Below are positions 12,827 to 26,341 of a stretch of 64,000 bases of DNA, piece after piece. The position numbers and the translations under genes were made by a program. The notes under the pieces were generated by a model, which worked only from the letters and a program-made list of their open reading frames with translations, searched no databases and had not been told where the DNA came from. This stretch comes from Hemibagrus wyckioides (lineage: Eukaryota; Chordata; Actinopteri; Siluriformes; Bagridae), in NCBI RefSeq assembly GCF_019097595.1, contig NC_080712.1:22823646-22887645 (forward strand), in the 5' to 3' direction. The first letter of the stretch is position 1. Every line of letters begins with the position of its first letter.

Positions 12827-13261
12827 GTGTGTGTGTATGTTTGTGTGTGGCCCGTCAACCATTTTAGCGCTACCTGCTGGAGCTGTCCTCAGGCTGTCCT
12901 CCAGCCCCATAAAAAGTCTGAGCCCATTACAAAGGAGAGCATAAGAGATAGAAATGGAGAAATTTAAAACAAAAAAAAACAAGCCAAGTTACGGCATGCT
13001 TCCATTTCTCCACTCAATTGCTGCAGTATATGCCTCTGTCTCTCCACTAGCCCACTGTACAGCCAAATAGCTACCTGTCACTGGCTCTTTGTCCCTGGTG
13101 CAGCTCATACAAGCAGCTTTGTGCACATTAAATTTTTAATTGCACTGCTTGCAACAATCAGCCTTTTATCCTCTTTTCAGAGTCTCCCTCTCCGCAAGTT
13201 TATATATTACACACGGGAGACAAGAGAGACGCACGGCACAGTCTGACTGTCACTCTACAGT

Positions 13262-13312
<51 letters not shown>

Positions 13313-14504
13313 ATATAAAATGCATCGTAATTGATGTTGATAATAGTGATGGCTTAGGAAATAATGTTCAGAGATTAGTCCTTACTCATCAGAGTTGTAC
13401 AATCTGATCTAACTGCAAAATTAACATTTACAATTTGCTAAAAGTGACGAGTTTTGAAACAGGGTTGACTTTACGAGTCAGTAAAGACAGGCAATCTCTT
13501 CTCCGTCTAAATTGCATGTAACAAAATCAGCATATATTATACATATGATACATCTTGATTTACCTTATGTACATTTCAACGGTTTACTCCAAGATATAAA
13601 AACATCTTATGTTTCAAGAAATGCATATAAAACCCTCACAAATAAGAAATAGCAAGCTGTCACTAAGCTTAAAGCACTGCTCCCTGAGGTAGCCTCATCT
13701 CCTCAAGCACACTGAACATGTCTGTAATGTCATTATTATTCTAATTATTACTGACAGCATTGACAAATATTGGTAATAAGTGTGATCATTTAACTGCGAG
13801 GCATATTTTGTTAAAATGATAGATGATTTACGTGCTGTCTAACCAGATCACAGCAAAAGAGCAAAAAATGGAAACGGATAAATACCGAAGTTATGGCTGA
13901 AAAGTGCATATGCTTCATTTACGTTTGAATCTGATCATATGCAACATTAAATAATTAAGACCGGCTTCTTCATGAGCAAGTGAGAGAGAGAAGAAAAGAG
14001 AGAGAGAGTGAGAGAGAGTTGAAATCAATGAGCCCAGTAGAATTGCATTCCAGTCAATGCCACCCCTACAGAGAGTTATTGCACCATTAATTAAACTTAT
14101 TGTAAATGCTCAATATTCACAGTCCTCTCTGTCTCTCTCTTTCTTTCTCTCTTTCTCTCTGTCTCTCTCTCTTCATCTTCTCCTCTCTGCTGCTGTCTCT
14201 CTTATACAGGGGCTCCTCTGTGTGTGAATTAGGTGGAGGGATGACATGTCTTGCTGGGCTCATGGTAAGTGAAAGATGTGTGATACACACACACACACAA
14301 CCCAATCACAGGCAAAGGGGCGATTTCAGCATGGATACCCAAACACAGGCACATTGTAAGCATCATGAAATGAGTTCAAATACACTGGCATTTCCGCCTC
14401 AGCAACCGCAGAGCGATGGACTGACTCCACATGAGCATTCTTACACACAAGCATGCACATGCACATGCATATGCATAAGCACACACACATACACACGCAC
14501 ACAC

Positions 14505-14539
<35 letters not shown>

Positions 14540-15038
14540 TCAGACATACATGCATGGGGCCCTGGGGGGTTAGTGGTGGCCTATGGATGCTTCTCCAGAG
14601 GAACATGCTGTAGAGCTGATCGATCTTGCTTTCATAAGACCCTCCTCTGTTTATCTTGTCCACTCAATACCCCTGTGTTGTACGATTGCTGAACAGATTT
14701 TACTGCACTAAGTCCTACACTTCCTTCTCATCCCTTCTTCCTCTGCTCTGCACTCCACACGCCATGTTCGTCTCCAGTTCAGAACCCTTAGGCTGTGGTG
14801 CCTATGTGGCCAGCTGCTGGTGCAGACTCCATTGACTTCACATACTTCTTAGTGTGAGAGACAGAGAAAGCAAAATTTCCAGGAAAGACCTGGATGTAGT
14901 ATTTTCTGCTCTATCTCTCATGTCTAGTTCACAATTAAAGTGAAGGCCACACTCAAAATGCTTGCTAGTAGTAGATCTCTTTGAGCTTGTGACTGCTTGT
15001 TGCGCAGCCCATTATGTGACCTTTTACTGACATTTGAA

Positions 15039-15075
<37 letters not shown>

Positions 15076-18000
15076 ACAAAAACTCACTTTAATACACATA
15101 AAGAATCTAGATTTGCTTTGATATCCAAAGACATTCTGCAATATAAAAAAAATGCATCTTTCCACACATACACGTCCACCTGATCCCACCCCGGACACAA
15201 TTCCTCTTCAAACCTACAGCGACACACACCCTTTTAGATAAAGACGTCCACTAGAATGAAAATAGGTTATGGATAAAAAATACACGGTAACAAAGAAAGG
15301 GGGAAGACTGCGAGAACAAAAGCAGAGGCAGCGCAGTGCAAAGTTATATGAAGGGCATCAGGCAGGCCTGGCGAGCCGAGTGCGGAGTGACAGTGGAGCG
15401 CGATGGCCCCGCCTGATAAACACCACGCTGCAAATGAAAGGCTCGGTGCTCGCCATCATCTCCTGTCACAATGCAATTACCCAACAGAGTGATAGCAAGA
15501 TAGAGGGCTCCCAGCCACGGGGAATGATAAAAGTATTGACTGATTTGATTGAATGATTAAAATAATGCAGACGTAAAATGAAAAAACGGGCCAAGAGACA
15601 GAAGAGGAGGGATGAGCAGAGATGGAGGGAGAGAGAAGGGGGGGAAGGAGAGAGAGCGAGAGACACAGAAAGTGTGTAGTCTGTGCAGCGAGGGGGATTT
15701 TTAGAATTCCAAGGGGTGTGTATCTGTATGTATAAGGGGGGTGTTTTGTTTTGTATTTTGTTGTGTTTCAATTCCTTGGTTTTCATCTCTCTATTTTTTT
15801 TTCCCCCCACAGATTGCCGTTTGTGCTGATGTGAAGGAAGTGCTGCTATCTGATGGGAATGAGAAGGCCATCGAGAGTATCCTCCTCATACTGAGCAATC
15901 TCTGTGTATTTGAGTGAGTGGGTGCATGCGTGATTGTGAGGATGTTTCAATTTTCTGTTATCATGCGCCTGTTTTTATTTTCGAAAATGCAAAAGCATTG
16001 AGCTCAGACAGAAAGAGTTTGTGCGTATTGTTTAGTGTTGGGTAGCTCGCTGCATAGTTTCTACTACCTTTACTTCTTTTACATACTTCACCATAGCTGT
16101 TATTTTATCTTTCAGGATGCAAAAATGAACATTGTCTAAGATTACGTTGATATCACATGCTTTCCTTTCCTCATGTATACACCTCAAGCATGTGGTCAAT
16201 CATGTATATATCCATGCACACTACATGCTCACCTGCTCTCTTTATTGAACTTTAATGTTGTATAATGTGCATGCTGATTTTTTTTTTCTCTCACTCTGGG
16301 CCTTTTTCCACTGCTCAAAATACAAGAGCTTTTTTTGCTACCAGAAAACTGGAACTTTATTCCCCCCCATTATTATTTAGTCTTATAACAGAGGTGTAGT
16401 TTTGCTCCCAGTTCAAGATGAGAACTACATTTAATTGGCAGTCTTGGACTAGCAGGACTGAATGTTTTTTAAGCCCAATATCATTCACACAAACAAAGAA
16501 AAATAAATGAATTTTTCTGTTGGTGCTGTTAATCTGTCTAAAGCAACACTGTGCTAATTTATTTCCCACCAGCTGTAATTGTTTACATTTAATTTATAAG
16601 AAATTATTTTTTTTACATTATTGTTTAGCCAAACAACTGATCAGACAAAAATACGACTTTTTGATCCACTCATTTTTTCATTGTTTCCTCCTAACAATAG
16701 TGTCACAGCCCACTGAAATGATGATTATTTTGCTTTTACATTCATCACTTTGACAATTCTACTTGTCTCTTAAGTTAAAAAATGAACTGGAACTAAAAGC
16801 CCAATCCTATTTGGGCTGGTTCTGTTTCTTCCTACTTCTCATCCTCCTCTTCCAGCATTCGTCCTCCCACCAGAGCATGGTCCACAAAAAAAGCAGCAGC
16901 AACCAAGATGACGGCAAATACGTCAAAATTACAGTGTTCGTTAGTACAAAAGCCAGTGCTGTGATGACAGTGGGTCTTTATTGAATCTCTGCGCTTGGCA
17001 AACAATAGCAGTGACACGAAATCGCACACAATTCTCCATTGAGAGGAGAGATTTGTTTAAAAGAAAGGAGTCCAAATGGAGGGGAAGGTTGCTGAGATGG
17101 ATAATCAGAAAAGACATGCTTGCAACAGTCAGAGCCCATGCCTAAGCCATTTCCTCTTATAGAGAGTGAAAAGGCTGCCGGTGGGTTGATAGAGCATTAA
17201 TTGGCAGCGCTTTGTGCAGGAGATGTTTCTGCCATAATAGAGCACTGATAGATCTGATGATATGATAGGAGCCGGAACAATGCCGCTTGTCCCTGGAGCA
17301 TAAAAATAACATTCTCCTGTGTACGTTCTATGGCTCTTTTTTTTTTCCAGAAGGCAAAAATTGAGAGGAGCCAAACGGTTCAGATAGCAGTACTTTTAGC
17401 TCATAATAGGCTGGTGATGCGATTATTCACCCAGTACCGAATCAAACTGAGTGAATTTCAGGTATTTTGAAATGAGATCGATCGTCAGAATCCTACGTTA
17501 AGTGAAATGTTAATTAAATCCGCTAGTTTGCTATACCTATTGGCAATTCCTTTTATGTTGTAGTCACAGAGTTAGTGAATGTAGCCCATCTATTGTCACA
17601 GTGCTTTTTGTAACACTGGCATGCGTAAGGCACATCCACTTTACCGAGATTTTTAAACACATCAGTGTCACTTCTGTGATGAGAAAAAAACATCAACTCA
17701 AAATCTCCAGCCAAAAGTGGAAAGCAGGGGTATTCAACAAAATCTGTGATCATCCAGTTGCATTACATGTTCATGTCCATTAACAATTGGATCACCGTGA
17801 TTTTGCTTGCACAGGTAATTCACCTTACCACTTTTGACTAGTGCCCATGGTCTCTGACTGGATGAAACCCCTGTTTTGAACTTAAAGCAGAGAATACTTC
17901 TTTGTCCATTCTGTTTCCATCATTGTTTAAACAAGCCATGTCATCACTTCACTACTACTTCACTACTATATTCTCTTTATTTACCTGAAAGGGAATAGAA

Positions 18001-21000
18001 AATGAAACATTTACAGAAATCTCCATTTTCTGACTGGATGTCTGGAGCTGTGTGACTAGTCTCTGATTCCATGAGTGGCTTTTAGGTAAATAATTGACAT
18101 AAATGGATGTGATTGGATAAGAAACAACAGAGGATCAGGTACAGTATCCTGACCCTGTTTAGACAGTAAATACAGTAAGTAAATAAGTTAGAGTATTTTT
18201 CAATGGCTTGGTTTGGTCGTGGTTCTCCAACTCGTGACCCTTGGTGGTTTCCTACTAGATGTAAGAGCATGGTCAGTCTAATAATGTGGCCTTTTAGCTA
18301 CACAGGGAATAAAATTCCCAGCAAAGCAACTGCTCTTGATTTATTTGCCCCAAAACCACAAACTGTACAATAACAAACCAGTACATAGGTGTCATACTGA
18401 GATTGGATCCTCCACCCAAACATTATCTGGTCAGTAGTGGTTATTTTTGATTAATGCATGAGGTAGAGGGGGCTAATAAGCTACATATGAGCTGCATATG
18501 AGTCACTAACTGCATATCTATAAAATGCTCAGTAGGTTTAGCTACAGAGTAGATTTGTCTAACACTATGGTGGAAAACTCGAGAGCAGACATAATTGGTT
18601 CAAAGTCTGTAACATTGTGTACTTTGCTGTATGAAGAGACAGACAGAAAAAGCCATAAGAACACTGAGAAAAAAGTATGCTATGAGTGTGTGAAAGACTT
18701 TACCCTTCACTGATGTCCTCTGCTGTCTTCTTGCTATAGCTTGGCTCTCCCACTCTGGACATTGTGCTGTAACTAACCTAACCTTGAATTACTGAAATCA
18801 CTGAAATGTATCATGAAGTGATTGACATTCACACTGGAGAACAAAAGACAGGAAGCAAATGTTCTCTCTTTACTCTTTTCCACGGCATGTGTTCTCTCTT
18901 TGTCTTTATGTATCTACTAGGAATATAACCAAAAGCGAATGCATTGTTAAGATTGAATTAAATGCTTCAGACCAGATGTGTGCATCAGGGTCATTGTGAG
19001 TTTTTTTTTTACTCAAATGAGCAGTTTTAAGTTTTATGAAGTTGTGGATGCTTGTCAAGTTTATTTAATAATTTAACTACAGTTTAAATCTCCAAAACAG
19101 CACAAGACCTGCAGTTTTGGAGATGCTCTGACCCAGTTGTCTAGCCATCACAATTTGTGGGCTCAGATCCTTACTCTTACCCATTTCTCCTGCTTCAAAC
19201 ACATCAACTTAAAGAACTGACTGTTCACTTGCTGCCTAATATATCCCACCTTTTGACAGGTGCCATTGTTACAAGATAATCATGAATAATTATGAATAAA
19301 TGTTATTCACTTCACCTGTCAGTGATTTTAAAGTTATAATAAGCAAATAAAGCACATAAAGATTTAGCTACAGATTATGACTTTGCAGTAAACCAGAATC
19401 AGAAATCACACTCATAGATTACATATTAATGAGATAATTATGCTGGCCATTTTAATAGATCATTTCGATATGTTAAAAGCAGTTAAGGTTATTATAAGGA
19501 TTTTGTTCATTTCTGTCTAGATTAAAGTTTCAGACAGTCAGTGGTCCATAGTGAAAAAGCAAGTATGTAATATTTGGATTAAATAGGAAAAGTGTATTTT
19601 GGTACACATCACCAAGAAGAACCAAGAGGGGTTTTAAGTGTGTGTGTCTACATGTGTGGATACCAATGTGAGACACAGCATTTCTGACCTCTTCCCCAGT
19701 GGGCTTCTCCTGATGAGATTATACTGTAAGCTCTACTCTATCTCCTGAACGGCTGATCGCACCCGTGTGACACACTTCCACAGCCTCTCTCGCCCAGCTA
19801 TCCTCCGCCGGTGACACAGCCTCCAAACCGTGCTCCCGGCTATAGATTGGATTTGCTACGGCTGTTTGGCACGAAGTGAGAGCTAGCGGGAAGTGAAGAG
19901 GCAGAACTCCTAATTGAATTAGCTTAAAACTGTGGTCTATTCTATTAATAGATGGGTTGCCATCAATCCTGCCATCTAGCACTCTGGGCGGAGGCTCATT
20001 GGGGCAGCGACTACACGTTAAAAGCCTTCTTATTCATTGTCTCTAGGGAAGCTTTGCTTTCACTCTCACTTGTAAGGTTGAGAGTGAGCAGACGTGAAAT
20101 AGAAGACAAGGGGGAAGGATGATATGTAGGGCATGAATGAACTAACAACATGCATGATGGAAAGACTATGTATACGCTACAAAAATGGACAAATGGTTTT
20201 CATGGTCAAATAACCAGCCATAATGAAAGATGAATACACCTAATGGGACATATGACTATGAGTTTATTGGAGTGAGTGTGTGTGTTGTGTGTGGAAGCCT
20301 GTGTCTGCCTTAACCCCTATTCCAGATGTGCGTGTGGTTATCGAGAGGAACAGACGAGCCGGACTGTTCACCTGCACCGATGTGTCCAGCAGGTGGGATC
20401 TCAGTCACTGACACAAATTCACTGTCTATTAGATTTATTGACTGCTACAAAAAATGTTGTTTATCCTTGCCAATATAATCTGCATTCACTTTTTGTAAGG
20501 GTCAGTTGACTAGTGCACTGTGCTGATGCAATTAATGGAAGTAGATCAGAAGTTAGAGCCATATGTCAGTATGTACTGTATAATGTGAAGGTCTCCTGTT
20601 ACTTAGAAATAAATCAGTATCACAGAGGCCTTTGAAATCATGACTCATCGGACAGTTAGGGGGCTCATTAAGCAAAAAATAAAATGCATTATCATGTTTT
20701 TGGAGTCATTAGAGTGATTTATTTACAAACTCTTCAGCCATTGAACCCATAGCTGATAAGATAAGATGTAAGATGTAACTAAGACGTTAAAAAGGAAAGA
20801 ATTAAGAATAAACAAAGATTACACTGTAAAATATTTACATGATTGCCCATGAGTTTATTGCCTTAATTATTGAAAAATATATCCAATAGCACAATGTTTT
20901 AAATGTCAAAGTGTACTGTGGTGCGTATTTCTTAGAGATGACACACCATTGTTATTTTATATCACACAAATATTCAGACAATTTTGTGTGATTATAAACC

Positions 21001-24000
21001 AAACCTTTGCTTTCTTTTGTGTTTTATTATTAAGACTTTATATAACTTTCCTTGCTGATATGTAAGAGTCCTTGATGATGATAAATGCTTTCTTCCTAGT
21101 TTTATTTATTTTTACTGTTAAAAGTTAAATTGTTAAATTGACAGTATCAGTATGTTACTGACTTGAACTTTACGTCAGAAAATGAATAAACTAAAAACAT
21201 ATTAGTCTGACTGATATTATAATGATTAAATACTATCCCTAGCAACTAAGTAATATAATGATGATATGATCCCTGTTGCATAAAATCATTAACAATAATA
21301 GTAATAATAATAAAATTGCAGAGCACTTGGCTATGTGGACCTCATTTTGAACCCATGACTGTTGGGTACCTGTATTGATTAATATAATCACCCTAAATAC
21401 TGCTGAATAACGCCACTTGCCTTGAAGTTGCCCTCCGAACCAAGCCGTACTGATAGCATACAGTCTTGATTATGAGTTTGAATCTCAAGCAGCTTGTCTC
21501 CTCCTGAGTCTCATCTTCCTGCTTTCTCACAACAAGGTTTACAGACTGTGTGCCGCAATCCTAATGTATTATCACCTAAAATCATTTTGGTATTCAGTGA
21601 TCTAAGCGCTCTTCTCTCTACACTCCTCCCTCCTCCCTCCATATTTACCCTAGGCTGATGAAGTGCAGGAGTAAATGTATAATTAGCCTGCATTACTTTG
21701 ATTGTTTTCTTTAGAGATTAGGCTTCCTGTCAGAGCACGCGCTTTAAGAGGGGTGAAGGTCGTGCATGATTGGATGAGGGAGGGGGGATTCTCTTTCTCA
21801 ACTCTGTGAATAAGTGGTGTGGCCCCCTGCTGAGAGAGGAGATTGTATTTCCACAAGACATAATTTTTGTTTACTGAGTGTTAATAATAGCTAATTAATA
21901 ATCAGATTCTCTTGCCTGGAAAAAAAAAAAAAAAAAAACTCGCCCGTAGCACGGAAGGTGGAGATAGGTAGAGAAAAAAAGGAGAGTCATGAGCAGAGAG
22001 AATAGAATGGCAGGCGTGTTAACTGCCTCGATCTGGATTCGGATCCGGACAATTCATTTTGTAAGAGTAAGAGTTAAAAGGATAGAAGTACAGTGAGCCC
22101 CAGAGATTTGATTAAAGCAGGCAGTATTAGTAAAGTCACAATGACTCTACAGCCTGGGTATGATTTCGAAGACATTTCTTCTTGTCTGTAATGCTTCATC
22201 AGTCATTCATTAGTCGCAAAAGTCAGCTATAGATAGTATTATCTCTCATTCCTTTTTTGTTGCTTGTCACAAAACTTATAATCTAGGTTGTTTTTCCTCA
22301 GGGTGGTGAGATGGGACAGTGAAGGGGACGTGTCGGCGATGGAGGGCCGCTTTGATGTAGTCATGTGTGCTGATTGGTAAGTCATTCCCAGGTCATCTGT
22401 TTCAGCAAATACACTCAATGCACATCTGATCTCTGCATTCGACATAATCACATGAAGCACTCTAACATCCCGTCCAGCTACATCGATCTACATCTACAGA
22501 CATTTTTTCTGCACATGCACAAGTCTAATCCCATGCATAAATTGTCTACAGGTAGTGCAGCTCTCCAAGTTTTTTCCTGCTCACATCACTATGAAACTAC
22601 AAAACTATCATATCTCACCCTGTAGCAGCTTTTTCAGACACAATATGTCCACACCCTCAATAACAGCTCACGGCTCGTTGGCCTGGTGATGGTGCGTTAA
22701 TATCCACACTCGCACAACGCTTATCAGATGGCAGCCTTCAGCCCGAGGCTGGCACCGTGTTACTTCCCCTTGGCTAACCCCGCCAGGCATTTTCATTTTT
22801 CCCCAAATTGCCTTCTTTTTTTCATGCTCGACGTCCCAGCAAATGGATGTCTTAGGCAAATTGCAAATAATTATGCCGGTGTGAGGAGCCGGGAGAGAGA
22901 CCGAGAGCGGGAGAGAATAACACAAACATTTCAATTAGCCTGCTTCTTAACATAGATCTCAGTCCTGATTTGTTTTTAATCTTTGTTTAAAAAAAAAAAA
23001 AAAAGCAATTCTTGTTAATTATGCAACACAACCGATGTTACAATGCTCACAAGAAATATTAGCTGGTTAGATTAGATTGCAAATGCTGTAACGGTTTAAG
23101 ATTTAATGACCTGTGATTTGGCAGTTAATATTATTACAGCTGCAATAATATTATAGGCTGGAATTGAAAATGTAGAACTTTAAAATAATTTGGTTTTGTT
23201 CTGTAAAATGAGTTAAGATCAAGTCTCTGCATAACTTAGAATAAGCTACGGAAATGTATGTGTACAAGGAAAAGCCAAGCTTAGAGAGTGAGTGTAAAGA
23301 ATTATGCACAAAAAACGCATTAGCCTTTAGACTTATTTTTGCATCAATAAATTGCTCATTACGTGCACTAAGACTTGTACAAAGTGTGCTTTATGTAACG
23401 TAAGAATCCGTATGAGTGATGAACGTGTTGCAGGCGGCATAATGATACTGCTGATAATCTCGAAACCCCCAGCAAATCCTGCTATTATTCTAATGCCACA
23501 AAATGCCAGCTAATACATGGGTGACATGAACAGTAGAGGGCCAGTGTGTGGTGATTTGTGTGCAGTAAGAAGATTTGGTATGTGTGTGTGTATGTGGGCA
23601 CGCATGAGAGCGCGAGCAGCATTGAAGATGACTCACGCCGCTGTGGCCGTCCCCCCGTCGCTCCAGCCAGCCGCTCGCCCGTAATTGCCGTCATCAGTAG
23701 AGTGATCTCTTGGAGATTAATGAACATCACAGCAGCGGCGATCACCTGCGAAAAGGTCAACAGCCGTACTTCTGCTTCCATTAATTACAGTCTTTCAGGC
23801 AGATGCCCAGGAACGCAGCATCTAACGCCGAGACCCTCGCACCAGGGGGGAGAAAGAAGGAGGAAGAGCCAGAGATGGAGTTTAGACACATGGGTTTACA
23901 GCATACTTTATGTCTCTTGCTCATTAAGCCTGCCTGCCTTCTCGCACAATGTGTATTACTTATTTGTCATACCATTACAGCCACTTTTAACAGCACACAC

Positions 24001-26310
24001 TGAACTGTACTGTTTGACATACATTTCTGTTTGTGCGTGTTCACTGAAAAAGCATTAAATTACACGGTTTGTCAGTCTGTTCTGATAGTTTGACTAATCC
24101 CACTTTTTAGATTGGGCTAGAAAAAGACAGAAGAGGAATTTTCTTTCTTTTTATTTCACAAAAAGCTTCACATGAATAGCATTAGTCCAAGCATAAGAAA
24201 GGAAACCAATGGCAAGCAAGGATGACCAAAGAAAAACAAAAAACATGCCACAAGCACTCAAAAAGGAAAGGTTTACTCCCTAATCATTGCTAATGTTAGT
24301 CATCTGATTAGAATAAGATGCTAAACAACACTGTACGATTCGAAGGAGTAATTAGTAAATGCTTTTCTTGGCCATGTTTCTTGGCTATACCTGTCAGGGA
24401 GCAGGCTGAAGCAGGTGTGGATTATTCCAGATTAAGTGTGGAAGTGGGGTCAGAATGGCAAACCACTCTCTGCAACTCCAGGCAGATTATGCTCAACATA
24501 ATCTGAGGGATTCCACGTCCAGATTAACCCGGTTAGGCTTCTCAGAGGAAAGATCTCTGAATTTGCTTCTGCCTGTGGCATGCCTTCTATCTTTGGTTTG
24601 TGTTAAAGAAAGAGTGGACTCCATATGGAACTGTAGAACTGAAGAAAGCTGAACTTCTGGGAAATGTCTCATTAAGAAAGCGGGATTAATGTGGTCATCA
24701 TGTAGGGGTAAAATGTAGGCATAGAGCTACAGAATTCATTTCTTGCTTTGCTGAAAGTTTTCCAAAAGTGTGCTCTAGATATGTGGGTGTGTCTCATTCA
24801 GCTCCCCAGCTCCCTAGGTCGTGAATTAGTATATCATATATGCGAGTCAGGGCACTGGTAAAGATTGTGGCTCATTACACACTGGGACACTAATGACTCT
24901 ATTTCTGGCAACGTTCTAATTTCCTCATCATGTCACTCTAAAAACCCAAATTTTATATGTCGTGTAGATTTGTTAGCTTTATAACACATATTTCTATTAT
25001 GGTTCTTCCAGCAGGATCATACACTATCTAATAGCTCAAACAAACCCTATATAGAACAAATAAAATTAAATTAAAAAACACTAATGTAAGTAATTTACAA
25101 AAACCAAAAACAATAACAAGCTACTTAGATTTGTAGATGAAGTTGACTGTGAGGGTTTTATTTTTTTTCTTACTGCGGAGAGGCTATAGAAAATATGACA
25201 TCATTTCCAGTAAGGGAACATAGAGAGCATCCATGCCTCCTGGTTTTTGCAGGGCATTGTGGGATTTTTTTGTGAGCGATGCACTGGAAGGATTTGTGAT
25301 CGATACATCCTTCAAAATGGCTGATTCCCTGATTAGTGCCCTGACTACTGAATTAGAGAACTGATCGAGACACACCTCAACTTGTATTTACTATTTTTCT
25401 TAGTGGAATAAAGGCAAGTGGAACAACATTTCATTAAATTAAATTTAAATTAATTAAACTAAATTAAATTAGAAGGTTTTATGTATTTATCCAGGGTTTT
25501 TCTAATTTTTTTTATTTTTATTAGATTTGTGCTTCATCAATTTTATTAAAATAAAATAAATGATAAGTTTTGTATTTATATTTTGGTAACCTATATAAAT
25601 TTTGCTAATGATTACCCTAAAGGTAAAATTAATATAGGTTATACATTGGATAATTTAATCATTCAACACTCTTTTCAAAATTATAGGCAACTGTAATATT
25701 AATATTAATATTTTGTTATGCTCACTCTAATCTTTAATCTTTAGTGCCTAGCAATATTGGAGACACTTAGTTCATTCATCCATACAGAACATTTTAAACT
25801 CTTTTATATTCTTAGGTTTGTGCCTGTCTATTTCCGTCTTCAACTAAGATATAAAATATACATTTTCATTTTATCCCTAATGAGCAAGCCAGAGGTGATG
25901 GGGGCAAAGAAAAAAGTCCCTAAAACACAACCATGACTCAAAAGGGAACTCATACTCATTTGGGTGGCACTAGAGAGTGTGATTATTAATCATTTCCCTT
26001 CCCTATAACTGTGCAGTCTTTAGTCAAAAAGTGCAATAATGTAACCAAGAACTTTACCAGTTTTAACATCAAGTATATTTTGTTGAAGTTATCAACTGTT
26101 CACTGATGTAGACTTGAATGCAAAATTGTACAGTTGCAGTCCTAAGCCATCCTCATGGTTTGTAAGTGCTAGAACCCACTGTAATCTCATGTATCTCAGG
26201 CTTCCATGTGGGTCATCCTCAGCAGCAGTGAGTGTTGTCCAATTGTTGAGACCGCCAACCAGAGGTATCAGGCATCAGACAGGTCCAGAGAGTGGAAGGG
26301 GTCAGAAGGG

Positions 26311-26341
<31 letters not shown>

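Larger units (their letters stand above)
15877..20325 (+). other. camkmt intron C-D
   Basis: 4,449 nt. It begins with a 37-nt stretch that stays open in the exon C frame up to a perfect GTGAGT. The rest is AT-rich apart from two regulatory-looking blocks (17110-17500 and 19700-20070). A stretch around 16300-16980 may be an old DNA transposon, with GGGCCTTTTTCCACTG at one end and CAGTGGG at the other; too decayed to claim. Confidence 0.8.

Noticed and set aside
14106..14573. 155-codon + open frame
   Set aside because: It is exon B of camkmt plus intronic read-through into CT and CA repeats. Only 14210-14264 is coding.
16300..16980. Possible PIF/Harbinger or hAT element
   Set aside because: End-like words GGGCCTTTTTCCACTG and CAGTGGG are suggestive, but the inverted match is too short and there is no target duplication.
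17690..17760. KWKAGVF reading in intron C-D, resembling the human QKAGVF segment of exon D
   Set aside because: No suitable splice borders and no match beyond six residues. The real exon D at 20326-20392 matches the whole segment and all phases.
23558..24058. 166-codon + strand open frame in intron E-F
   Set aside because: Longest open frame in the window, but it is low-similarity sequence crossing a likely non-coding island; no splice context and no domain.
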